Assembly (NCBI GenBank): GCA_037893245.1
Contig: JBAIAA010000117.1
Span: 1,550,001 to 1,614,000, forward strand
DNA: 64,000 nucleotides
Source of the DNA: Crossaster papposus
Taxonomy: Eukaryota > Echinodermata > Asteroidea > Velatida > Solasteridae
Direction of reading: 5' to 3'
Shown: piece by piece, positions 8,508 to 18,135 of the stretch
Numbering within the stretch: position 1 is the first letter of the stretch
Layout of the letters: every line of letters begins with the position of its first letter
The notes under the pieces: model-generated
The model's database searches: none
The model's input: only the letters and a program-made list of their open reading frames with translations
What the model was told of the DNA's origin: nothing
Made by a program: the position numbers and the translations under genes

Positions 8508-10854
8508 TTAGCTTTGATGAAGCTTCATTTTGTTCCGACAAAAGTCTTTGATGTTCCTCCAGCTTCGTGTCTGCAGTGCCACAAGACAGGATGTTTCGAT
8601 GTCTCGTTTGCCAGGAAGCTTCTTCAGCAGAAAGAATTTCTGCAAACCCTTCGTAACGTCTCCCTTCTCCTCGGCAGTCCAGGGACGACGTTTCACTCGT
8701 CTCGAGTTGTTCAGAGATGCCAGACTTCCAGATGGAACACTGATAGGAGCCTGTCGAGTACCTAATGTCAAATAGGAAACAAGTCGATATAAAACACAGA
8801 TATTTATGCACTTTTAATTCAGACAGCCCGATAGCCAGATGAACAAACAAATGGACAGACAGACAATTGTTTTTTTAAAGACAGCCCGACTTAACCAGTT
8901 TGCGCCGGGATTATTTTAACATCGCCGAGCCCACGGGCGGGATTATTTTCAACGAAACTCGATCCGAAGCGGGTTCAGGCTGATAGTGCCGGGAAGCACA
9001 CCCACGCATTTCCGGCCTTGCGCGCTGCTGACATACATTTCCGAACTTGAACTTGGCGTGTTTATGCGTCATCCGTTTTGAATTTTGGAATTTTTTTGCG
9101 TTTATATACGTCATCCGGCGCGAACTGGTTAAAATACAGACACATAAAAGCCTAAACTTACTGTTTTCACTGGGCACATCACAGGAATTGTCACTGCTGT
9201 TATCGCTGTCCTCGTCACTAGTGAAGCCTTCTGCAAGTCACAAAGAGCAGTTTTTGTTAGATTAATGCACACATACCTGACAGTTGGTTGTTGTCCTGCA
9301 TGTAAATTCAGAAAAGTGGACTCAACTCTTGTCAAATTTCTGTGGTCTGTTTCTTTCTATTTTTTTTTATTTCTCTTTCTTGTTCTGTAATGCAGGAGCA
9401 ATAGCAAAAGAAATGCACAAAAACATGTATACCATTTGTTATCATATATTGTGAACTGATAACAAAATGTTATTTCTTGCATTTCTTTCGCTGTTGAAGA
9501 TGTATTAGTGAATAGTAATTACTGATCAAGTATTTTTCAACAAAAGCAATAATTAATGTCTTTCTTTTGCTGTTGAGTAAATAATTTAAAACAACTGTGT
9601 CCTTACCACCAGTGACATGCAGTTCATCCAGGGATTTGCCCTGCTGGGAAGGCAAGTTTCCCCTCTCCAAGCTGAGAAAAAGCCTAGAAAGTTTGGTGAC
9701 CCTCTGCACAGTATCTGGCAACTGGTAGTATTCACGATGGACACGCAAATCATGACCCATGAAGTTTGCAAGTGTTTCAAGTTGATGTTCCTTCAAGGCA
9801 AGAATTTGCGATGCGGTTGCCACGTGCTTACGAAGTTTGTAGACCGGATGCTGGCAGCATTGTCAAGGCCCGCCATGTCTGCGTACAATCTTATACAGTC
9901 ACATCCTCTTATATGACCTGTACCTCCATAAGAACATCGTGCAAACAAGTAGGTGTTGTCGTGGGCGACTCCAGCTTCATTTCTCTTCGCAATCAGAGCA
10001 CTCAACCACGCCACCACCTCATTGCTGAGAAGCACAGGAACAGTTCGACCCCTCTTGCCAACTATTTCGACAACTCTGAACATCTTGCACAGATGCCGTT
10101 CAAGATCAGTCAGCAGGCATTCCCCGTTGACACTAGCTGTTGTGTGCTTCTGAAAGTCTTCTAGTTTCATCTTTGATACCTCCCCTTGCCTTCTGCGGTT
10201 GAACATAATAAGGTGGCACAGTGCGACTTCATTCAATCTCTTCCAAGCTGGTCCAATTTGTTCGCCCCGAGCATCCTGGACAAGTTCCACTTCCCTGTTG
10301 CCAGCTTCATGGAGGAACGCCGACATTTTCACAACATCAGCATTTGTCGGCAGAATTTTAGGTTTGTTGCGCTTTTCTTGGTACAGTGTTCGGTGTGCAT
10401 GGGTGGATACACGGTCTCGCCAGGTCAGTTCGCACAACTGCAGAAATTCTTCAGCGTGTTGCGCTTTTTGCTTTTGGCCAGACTCTAGAGCATTTCCTTT
10501 AAGTATGAGTGCACACTTCTTGATGGAATGTCCAATCTTTAAAGCTAGAGACGGAACATCATACAACTGCTTGTCTTCATTAAAGCCAGCAATACCGTGA
10601 ACAGCCTAGATGATATCATTCAGGTAGTGGGGGTGGACAAATAATTCAAGTGATGCATTTGGCTGGTGTGTATTCTTGCGGAGTTGTATGACAAGACGAC
10701 CCAATTCCCGTATCTTGTTTCGGATGTAGCCATGTTGATCTACATCGTGCCCGAGTTTCGCGTATTCCCGCTTGGCTACTTCCACAATCAAAGTGTCATT
10801 CTTGGCCAGCAGAGTCACCTCATCTCTCTTCATCGGAATAAGAACCTGGTTCAA
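8508..10854 (-). pseudogene. Crypton-type tyrosine recombinase, three exons, two inactivating lesions
   Basis: Minus-strand exons: exon 1 10854-9607, exon 2 9230-9162, exon 3 8761-8508. All borders are AG/GT and the phases agree. Exon 1 carries the catalytic core: FNRRRQGEVSKM (first Arg, ~10180-10200), VGKRGRTVPVLL (likely Lys hairpin), LRKHVAT (box II), and GHDLRVHREYYQLP with the presumed Tyr nucleophile. Exon 2 is a short acidic Ser/Asp linker. Exon 3 holds KRRPWTAEEKGDV...PGKRDIE...RSWRNIK, a tail I know from marine-invertebrate Crypton-like proteins. Lesions: TAG at 10606-10608 between NDII and AVHGI, probably from CAG, and a missing nucleotide at about 9839-9840 splitting SIRST from KLRKH. 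Cryptons recombine DNA through a phosphotyrosine link and lack the terminal inverted repeats of DDE elements. Exon 1 start rests on the acceptor CTTTCCAG|TTG. This copy is probably inactive; a host-domesticated gene with assembly errors is the alternative. Confidence 0.8.
8891..9132. mobile_element. TTAA-flanked piggyBac-like MITE inside the recombinase intron
   Basis: The left end reads TTAACCAGTTTGCGCCGG. The right end, as reverse complement, reads TTAACCAGTTCGCGCCGG, matching at 17 of 18 positions. If TTAA is the target-site duplication, as in piggyBac elements, the insert is about 234-238 bp with ~14-bp terminal inverted repeats starting CCAG. CGTCATCCG-type words repeat near the right end. 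There is no coding capacity. It lies in intron 2 of the Crypton-like gene (between 8762 and 9161), so it would be spliced out and need not affect the protein. Confidence 0.75.
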
Positions 10855-11314
10855 CTGGAAAGACACACCGACAGGTGGAGGGCTTTGAAAAAAACACTTG
10901 ATTTATAAATTTGTTTCTGGCTTCTGGGCACCCAGAGTGAATATTTGATAGGGTTCAGAAAACAAGTTCACTAATGAATCAAAATCTTACTACTTTCTAT
11001 GTTGCCGGATGCAGAAAACGTTTATGATTTAGAACGAGTGGAAAAAAACCCAAACACCACTGTTATTTTCTTTAGGGGTAGACGCATATGCCTAATTGCC
11101 TCAGACTAGTTGCCCCTCTGAAGGAGAGGGAGTGGGGAGGAGGGGGAGTGGGGAGGGGTGGGAGGGGTGGGAGGGGTGGGTGTGGGGGGGGGGGTGAAGG
11201 GGGGGGGGGGTGCTTGCAAAAAACACTTGATTTATAAATTTGTTTCTGGCTTCTGGGCACCCAGAGTGAATATTTGATAGGGTTCTGAAAACAAGTTGAG
11301 TGTGTGTGAATTAC

Positions 11315-11443
11315 CTCATATGGAGGAGGGCAAACGGCAGGTCCTGTACCAGAATCAGCCTGTGGGCCATCATCCCAACTGGAACTGCTTTGTAGACTGT
11401 CTGAACCATTTAAGTGCGGACTTGAGAAAATCGTATGGGCCAC
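11315..11443 (-). CDS. Repeated 43-codon exon candidate, copy 1 (intact)
   Basis: On the minus strand, TTTCTATGCCAG precedes the segment and GTAATTC follows it, so it has both splice borders. Its 129 bp are open in one frame, starting AHTIFSSPHLNGSD after a Val and ending CPPPYE. It is rich in Ser, Pro and Asp, with no recognised domain. Length and ends make it a symmetric phase-0 exon that could splice in phase to the recombinase exon at 10854. Expression is not shown. Confidence 0.4.
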
Positions 11444-12675
11444 CTGGCATAGAAATCAAATCAAAATCACATTTAATTTTAAACAAATAACAATTTCTTT
11501 GGGGAGGGGTGGGAGGGCGAGGGGAGGGGTGGTTGTGGTGTGTGGGGGGGGGGGGTGAAGGGGGGGGATGGTGCTTGCAAAAAACACTTTATTTACAAAT
11601 TTGTTTCTGGCTTCTGGGCACCCAGAGTGAATATTTGATAGGGTTCAGAAAACAAGTTCACTGATGAATCAAAATCTTACTACTTTCTATGTTGCCGGAT
11701 GCAGAAAACGTTTATGATTTAGAACGAGTGGAAAAAACCCCAAACACCACTGTTATTTTCTTTAGGGGTAGACGCATATGCCTAATTGCCTCAGACTAGT
11801 TGCCCCTCTGAAGGAGAGGGAGTGGGGAGGAGGGGGAGTGGGGAGGGTTGGGAGGGGTGGGTGTGGGGGGGGGGGGGTGAAGGGGGGGAGGTGCTTGCAA
11901 AAAACACTTGATTTATAACAAAAAATCTGGCTTCTGGGCACCCAGAGTGAATATTTGATAGGGTTCAGAAAACAAGTTCACTAATGAATCAAAATCTTAC
12001 TACTTTCTATGTTGCCGGATGCAGAAAACGTTTATGATTTAGAACGAGTGGAAAAAACCCAAACACCACTGTTATTTTCTTTAGGGGTAGACGCATATGC
12101 CTAATTGCCTCAGACTAGTTGCCCCTCTGAAGGAGAGGGAGTGGGGAGGAGGGGGAGTGGGGAGGGGGAGGGGTGGGAGGGCGAGGGGAGGGGTGGGTGT
12201 GGTGGGGGGGGGGGGGGGGGGGGGGGGTGAAGGGGGGGGGGGGGGATGGTGCTTGCAAAAAACACTTTATTTACAAATTTGTTTCTGGCTTCTGGGCACC
12301 CAGAGTGAATATTTGATAGGGTTAAGAAAACAAGTTCACTAATGAATCAAAATCTTACTACTTTCTATGTTGCCGGATGCAGAAAACGTTTATGATTTAG
12401 AACGAGTGGAAAAAAACCCAAACACCACTGTTATTTTCTTTAGGGGTAGACGCATATGCCTAATTGCCTCAGACTAGTTGCCCCTCTGAAGGAGAGGGAG
12501 TGGGGAGGAGGGGGAGTGGGGAGGGGTGGGAGGGGTGGGTGTGGGGGGGGGGGGGGGGGGTGAAGGGGGGGTGCTTGCAAAAAACACTTGATTTATACAT
12601 TTGTTTCTGGCTTCTGGGCACCCAGAGTGAATATTTGATAGGGTTCTGAAAACAAGTTGAGTGTGTGTGAATTAC

Positions 12676-12804
12676 CTCATATGGAGGAGGGCAAACGGCA
12701 GGTCCTGTACCAGAATCAGCCTGTGGGCCATCATCCCAACTGGAACTGCTTTGTAGACTGTCTGAACCATTTAAGTGCGGACTTGAGAAAATCGTATGGG
12801 CCAC
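12676..12804 (-). CDS. Repeated 43-codon exon candidate, copy 2 (intact)
   Basis: The same 43-residue product as copy 1, with both splice borders preserved. It lies 1,361 bp from copy 1, which corresponds to an A-A-A-B block of the array. Confidence 0.4.
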
Positions 12805-14013
12805 CTGGCATAGAAATCAAATCAAAATCACATTTAATTTTAAACAAATAACAATTTCTTTGGGGAGGGGTGGGAGGGCGAGGGGAGGGGTGGTTGTGGT
12901 GTGTGGGGGGGGGGGGTGAAGGGGGGGGATGGTGCTTGCAAAAAACACTTTATTTACAAATTTGTTTCTGGCTTCTGGGCACCCAGAGTGAATATTTGAT
13001 AGGGTTCAGAAAACAAGTTCACTGATGAATCAAAATCTTACTACTTTCTATGTTGCCGGATGCAGAAAACGTTTATGATTTAGAACGAGTGGAAAAAACC
13101 CCAAACACCACTGTTATTTTCTTTAGGGGTAGACGCATATGCCTAATTGCCTCAGACTAGTTGCCCCTCTGAAGGAGAGGGAGTGGGGAGGAGGGGGAGT
13201 GGGGAGGGTTGGGAGGGGTGGGTGTGGGGGGGGGGGGTGAAGGGGGGGAGGTGCTTGCAAAAAACACTTGATTTATAACAAAAAATCTGGCTTCTGGGCA
13301 CCCAGAGTGAATATTTGATAGGGTTCAGAAAACAAGTTCACTAATGAATCAAAATCTTACTACTTTCTATGTTGCCGGATGCAGAAAACGTTTATGATTT
13401 AGAACGAGTGGAAAAAAACCCAAACACCACTGTTATTTTCTTTAGGGGTAGACGCATATGCCTAATTGCCTCAGACTAGTTGCCCCTCTGAAGGAGAGGG
13501 AGTGGGGAGGAGGGGGAGTGGGGAGGGGGAGGGGTGGGAGGGCGAGGGGAGGGGTGGGTGTGGTGGGGGGGGGTGAAGGGGGGGGGGGTGGTGCTTGCAA
13601 AAAACACTTTATTTACAAATTTGTTTCTGGCTTCTGGGCACCCAGAGTGAATATTTGATAGGGTTAAGAAAACAAGTTCACTAATGAATCAAAATCTTAC
13701 TACTTTCTATGTTGCCGGATGCAGAAAACGTTTATGATTTAGAACGAGTGGAAAAAAACCCAAACACCACTGTTATTTTCTTTAGGGGTAGACGCATATG
13801 CCTAATTGCCTCAGACTAGTTGCCCCTCTGAAGGAGAGGGAGTGGGGAGGAGGGGGAGTGGGGAGGGGTGGGAGGGGTGGGTGTGGGGGGGGGGGGGGTG
13901 AAGGGGGGGTGCTTGCAAAAAACACTTGATTTATACATTTGTTTCTGGCTTCTGGGCACCCAGAGTGAATATTTGATAGGGTTCTGAAAACAAGTTGAGT
14001 GTGTGTGAATTAC

Positions 14014-14142
14014 CTCCTATGGAGGAGGGCAAACGGCAGGTCCTGTACCAGAATCAGCCTGTGGGCCATCATCCCAACTGGAACTGCTTTGTAGACTGTC
14101 TGAACCATTTAAGTGCGGACTTGAGAAAATCGTATGGGCCAC
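14014..14142 (-). pseudogene. Repeated exon candidate, copy 3 (nonsense)
   Basis: A single change turns the penultimate codon TAT into TAG, so PPPYE becomes PPP-stop. The splice borders remain. Use of this copy in a transcript would truncate the protein. Confidence 0.4.
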
Positions 14143-14698
14143 CTGGCATAGAAATCAAATCAAAATCACATTTAATTTTAAACAAATAACAATTTATTTG
14201 GGGAGGGGTGGGAGGGCTAGGGGAGGGGTGGGTGTGGTGGGGTGGGGGGGGGGGGGGGGGGGGTGGTGCTTGCAAACAACACTTTATTTACAAATTTGTT
14301 TCTGGTTTCTGGGCACCCAGAGTGAATATTTGATAGGGTTCAGAAAACAAGTTCAATAATGAATCAAAATCTTACTACTTTCTATGTTGCCGGATGCAGA
14401 AAACATTTATGATTTAGAACGAGTGGAAAAAAACCCAAACACCACTGTTATTTTCTTTAGGGGTAGACGCATATGCCTAATTGCCTCAGACTAGTTGCCC
14501 CTCTGAAGGAGAGGGAGTGGGGAGGAGGGGGAGTGGGGAGGGGTGGGAGGGGTGTGTGTGGGGGGGGGGGGGGGGTGAAGGGGGGGGGGGGGGGTGCTTG
14601 CAAAAAACACTTGATTTATAAATTTGTTTCTGGCTTCTGGGCACCCAGAGTGAATATTTGATAGGGTTCTGAAAACAAGTTGAGTGTGTGTGAATTAC

Positions 14699-14827
14699 CT
14701 CATATGGAGGAGGGCAAACGGCAGGTCCTGTACCAGAATCAGCCTGTGGGCCATCATCCCAACTGGAACTGCTTTGTAGACTGTCTGAACCATTTAAGTG
14801 CGGACTTGAGAAAATCGTATGGGCCAC
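14699..14827 (-). CDS. Repeated 43-codon exon candidate, copy 4 (intact)
   Basis: Identical product to copy 1 with both splice borders. The spacing of 685 bp from copy 3 corresponds to an A-B pair. Confidence 0.4.
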
Positions 14828-15364
14828 CTGGCATAGAAATCAAATCAAAATCACATTTAATTTTAAACAAATAAAAATTTCTTTGGGGAGGGGTGGGAGG
14901 GCGAGGGGAGGGGTGGGTGTGGTGGGGGGGGGGGGGGTGGTGCTTGCAAAAAACACTTTATTTACAAATTTGTTTATGGCTTCTGGGCACCCAGAGTGAA
15001 TATTTGATAGGGTTCAGAAAACAAGTTCACTGATGAATCAAAATCTTACTACTTTCTATGTTGCCGGATGCAGAAAACGTTTATGATTTAGAACGAGTGA
15101 AAAAAACCCCAAACACCACTGTTATTTTCTTTAGGGGTAGACGCATATGCCTAATTGCCTCAGACTAGTTGCCCCTCTGAAGGAGAGGGAGTGGGGAGGA
15201 GGGGGAGTGGGAAGGGGTGGGAGGGGTGGGTGTGGGGGGGGGGGTGAAGGGGGGGGGGGGTGCTTGCAAAAAACACTTGATTTATAAATTTGTTTCTGGC
15301 TTCTGGGCACCAAGAGTGAATATTTGATAGGGTTCTGAAAACAAGTTGAGTGTGTGTGAATTAC

Positions 15365-15493
15365 CTCATATGGAGGAAGGCAAACGGCAGGTCCTGTACC
15401 AGAATCAGCCTGTGGGCCATCATCCCAACTGGAACTGCTTTGTAGACTGTCTGAACCATTTAAGTGCGGACTTGAGAAAATCGTATGGGCCAC
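15365..15493 (-). CDS. Repeated 43-codon exon candidate, copy 5 (intact, Pro to Leu)
   Basis: Open throughout with both splice borders. It differs from copy 1 in the end motif, where CPPPYE reads CLPPYE. Confidence 0.4.
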
Positions 15494-16363
15494 CTGGCAT
15501 AGAAATCAAATCAAAATCACATTTAATTTTAAACAAATAACAATTTCTTTGGGGAGGGGTGGGAGGGCGAGGGGAGGGGTGGGTGTGGTGGGGGGGGGGG
15601 TGGTGCTTGCAAAAAAACACTTTATTTACAAATTTGTTTATGGCTTCTGGGCACCCAGAGTGAATATTTGATAGGGTTCAGAAAACAAGTTCACTGATGA
15701 ATCAAAATCTTACTACTTTCTATGTTGCCGGATGCAGAAAACGTTTATGATTTAGAACTAGTGGAAAAAAACCCAAACACCACTGTTATTTTCTTTAGGG
15801 GTAGACGCATATGCCTAATTGCCTCAGACTAGTTGCCCCTCTGAAGGAGAGGGAGTGGGGAGGAGGGGGAGTGGGGAGGGGTGGGAGGGGTGGGTGTGGG
15901 GGGGGGGTGAAGGGGGAGGGGGGGGGGGTGCTTGCAAAAAACACTTGATTTATAAATTTGTTTCTGGCTTCTGGGCACCCAGAGTGAATATTTGATAGGG
16001 TTCAGAAAACAAGTTCACTAATGAATCAAAATCTTACTACTTTCTATGTTGCCGGATGCAGAAAACGTTTATGATTTAGAACGAGTGGAAAAAACCCCAA
16101 ACACCACTGTTATTTTCTTTAGGGGTAGACGCATATGCCTAATTGCCTCAGACTAGTTGCCCCTCTGAAGGAGAGGGAGTGGGGAGGAGGGGGAGTGGGG
16201 AGGGGTGGGAGGGGTGGGAGGGGTGGGTGTGGGGGGGGGGGGGGTGAAGGGGGGGGGGGTGCTTGCAAAAAACACTTGATTTATAAATTTGTTTCTGGCT
16301 TCTGGGCACCCAGAGTGAATATTTGATAGGGTTCTGAAAACAAGTTGAGTGTGTGTGAATTAC

Positions 16364-16492
16364 CTAATATGGAGGAGGGCAAACGGCAGGTCCTGTACCA
16401 GAATCAGCCTGTGGGCCATCATCCCAACTGGAACTGCTTTGTAGACTGTCTGAACCATTTAAGTGCGGACTTGAGAAAATCGTATGGGCCAC
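16364..16492 (-). pseudogene. Repeated exon candidate, copy 6 (nonsense at last codon)
   Basis: The last codon GAG is TAG here (minus-strand ATATTAG before GTAATTC). The acceptor and the rest of the frame are preserved. Confidence 0.4.
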
Positions 16493-17047
16493 CTGGCATA
16501 GAAATCAAATCAAAATCACATTTAATTTTAATCAAATAACAATTTCTTTGTGGAGGGGTGGGAGGGCGAGGGGAGGGGTGGGTGTGGTGGGGGGGGGGGG
16601 GGGGGGGTGAAGGGGGGGGGGGATGGTGCTTGCAAAAAACACTTTATTTACAAATTAGTTTCTGGCTTCTGGGCACCCAGAGTGAATATTTGATAGGGTT
16701 CAGAAAACAAGTTCACTAATGAATCAAAATCTTACTACTTTCTATGTTGCCGGATGCAGAAAACGTTTATGATTTAGAACGAGTGGAAAAAAAACCAAAC
16801 ACCACTGTTATTTTCTTTAGGGGTAGACGCATATGCCTAATTGCCTCAGACTAGTTGCCCCTCTGAAGGAGAGGGAGTGGGGAGGAGGGGGAGTGGGGAG
16901 GGGTGGGAGGGGTGGGTATGGGGGGGGTGAAGGGGGGGGGGGGTGCTTGCAAAAAACACTTGATTTATAAATTTGTTTCTGGCTTCTGGGCACCCAGAGT
17001 GAATATTTGATAGGGTTCTGAAAACAAGTTGAGTGTGTGTGAATTAC

Positions 17048-17176
17048 CTCATATGGAGGAGGGCAAACGGCAGGTCCTGTACCAGAATCAGCCTGTGGGC
17101 CATAATCCCAACTGGAACTGCTTTGTAGACTGTCTGAACCATTTAAGTGCGGACTCAAGAAAATCGGATGGGCCAC
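17048..17176 (-). CDS. Repeated 43-codon exon candidate, copy 7 (intact, most diverged)
   Basis: Open with both splice borders. Substitutions include AHPIFLSP for AHTIFSSP and DYG for DDG. This is the outermost copy, at the array edge, which fits the usual pattern that edge units escape homogenisation. Confidence 0.4.
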
Positions 17177-17236
17177 CTGGCATAGAAATCAAATCAAAAT
17201 CACATTTAATTTTAAACAAATAACAATTTCTTTGGG

Positions 17237-17407
17237 TTATCTCTAAAATATACTATCTATTTTAACACCATCACAAGCAACAACATTCGCCCTTGATGTG
17301 CAACTTAACTGACGACATACCGGTATTTATCCTCTTCATAAAAAGATATGTAATTCAAATGAGAATTTGTGTCATGTGCATTCATTATATGACTTCTAAG
17401 ACTTCTA
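17237..17407. other. Unique spacer after the array
   Basis: Non-repetitive, AT-rich sequence with no open frame or motif that I can interpret. Confidence 0.5.
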
Positions 17408-17498
17408 AGGCACTTAGGGAGACACTAAAATGTCTCCCTAAGTGCCACTGTCTCCTTATTACCTAAAAACTTACGCTAGTTTGTCTCCCCAAGTGCCT
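17408..17498. repeat. Small inverted-repeat element with a perfect 16-bp hairpin
   Basis: GGCACTTAGGGAGACA (17409-17424), a 6-nt loop CTAAAA, then the perfect complement TGTCTCCCTAAGTGCC (17431-17446). A third copy, TGTCTCCCCAAGTGCCT, ends at 17498 and pairs with the first at 16 of 17 positions. The outer pair could be the terminal inverted repeats of a tiny (~90 bp) MITE. A small-RNA hairpin is possible but unsupported. Confidence 0.55.
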
Positions 17499-17969
17499 AT
17501 TTGGAAGAATTACGCATTTCATTTGTATTCTTCCTAACCTGTCTGTTGTTAATTAATGCATTCTATGGTAATTTTCTCACCAGGTGCTCAAATAGGCAGC
17601 GTGTCACACCATCAGTGTACCGGACGCAGTACTTTCCTGATAAGAAAGCCACAAATTCAACTAATTAAACTTTAAAGGGATTACATGCAATTGGGAGTGG
17701 AATATTGAAAAGTATTTGTTGTTTACAGATCATATATATTTTTGGTTCTGAAGGGGGGGGGGGGAGGAATCAAGTTTAGGAAAAATGGCATTGTTTATTT
17801 ACATGTGGTACATGTCATGGGGGATGTAAGAGGGTATACAGCTGTCTTAATTTATGTGTGACAAATGGGATTCTACATTATGGATTACATTTCTTACCTA
17901 CGGAACCCCTAATGGGACATATGACGAATAGTAATCACCGTGACAAAATAAATTTAGTTTTGTATTTCT
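17499..17969. other. Non-coding spacer with a poly-G run
   Basis: A run of 13 G lies near 17752-17764. Otherwise no gene, repeat or site stands out. Confidence 0.5.
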
Positions 17970-18135
17970 TGCCCACGAAATCATTTCGTGCCCATGAAAT
18001 AATTTCGTGCCCACGAAATCATTTCCCGTGCGCTCGAAAAAAATAATTTCATGAGCTCGAAATAATTTGTTTGCTCGAAATAATTTATTTTTTGTGCGCT
18101 TGAAATAATTTCCTGCGCTCGAAATCATTTTGTGC
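17970..18135. repeat. About eight degenerate ~19-bp repeats with palindromic GAAATNATTTC cores
   Basis: Units such as TGCCCACGAAATCATTTCG recur with spacings of 19-24 bp. Early units carry GCCCACGAAAT and later ones GCGCTCGAAAT. The core GAAATCATTTC is nearly self-complementary. The minus-strand open frame across it is a by-product of the repeat. Confidence 0.7.

Larger units (their letters stand above)
10885..17236. repeat. Tandem array of 19 units (~335 bp) of two alternating types
   Basis: Every unit shares a ~75-bp core starting GCTTGCAAAAAACACTTGAT and running through GGCACCCAGAGTGAATATTTG. Type A continues with AGAAAACAAGTTCAC and ends in GCATATGCCTAATTGCC plus a G-rich block. Type B continues with TGAAAACAAGTTGAG, contains the 129-bp exon candidate and ends in a different G-rich block. 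Reading left to right, the order is A B A A A B A A A B A B A B A A B A B. The left edge joins the recombinase's upstream intron at an A-run near 10885. The right edge breaks off at about 17236 within the G-run of a B unit. Glycine- and proline-rich open frames here come from the G-rich blocks and are not genes. Confidence 0.9.

Noticed and set aside
8404-8850. 148-codon minus-strand frame overlapping the recombinase's last exon
   Set aside because: It is the same DNA in another frame. The 8761-8508 frame joins in phase to the upstream exon and carries the recognisable C-terminal domain.
11296-11490. Plus-strand 64-codon frame (MSVCELPHMEEGKRQ) repeated in every B unit
   Set aside because: It overlaps the minus-strand exon candidate antisense. 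The minus strand has matching splice borders and phase, while the plus frame has neither a splice context nor family similarity that I recognise.
12097-12342. Glycine-rich open frames (start MPNCLRLVAPLKERE) and their proline-rich opposites in the A/B array
   Set aside because: They are translations of the G-run blocks, with lengths that vary from unit to unit and no splice or codon signal.
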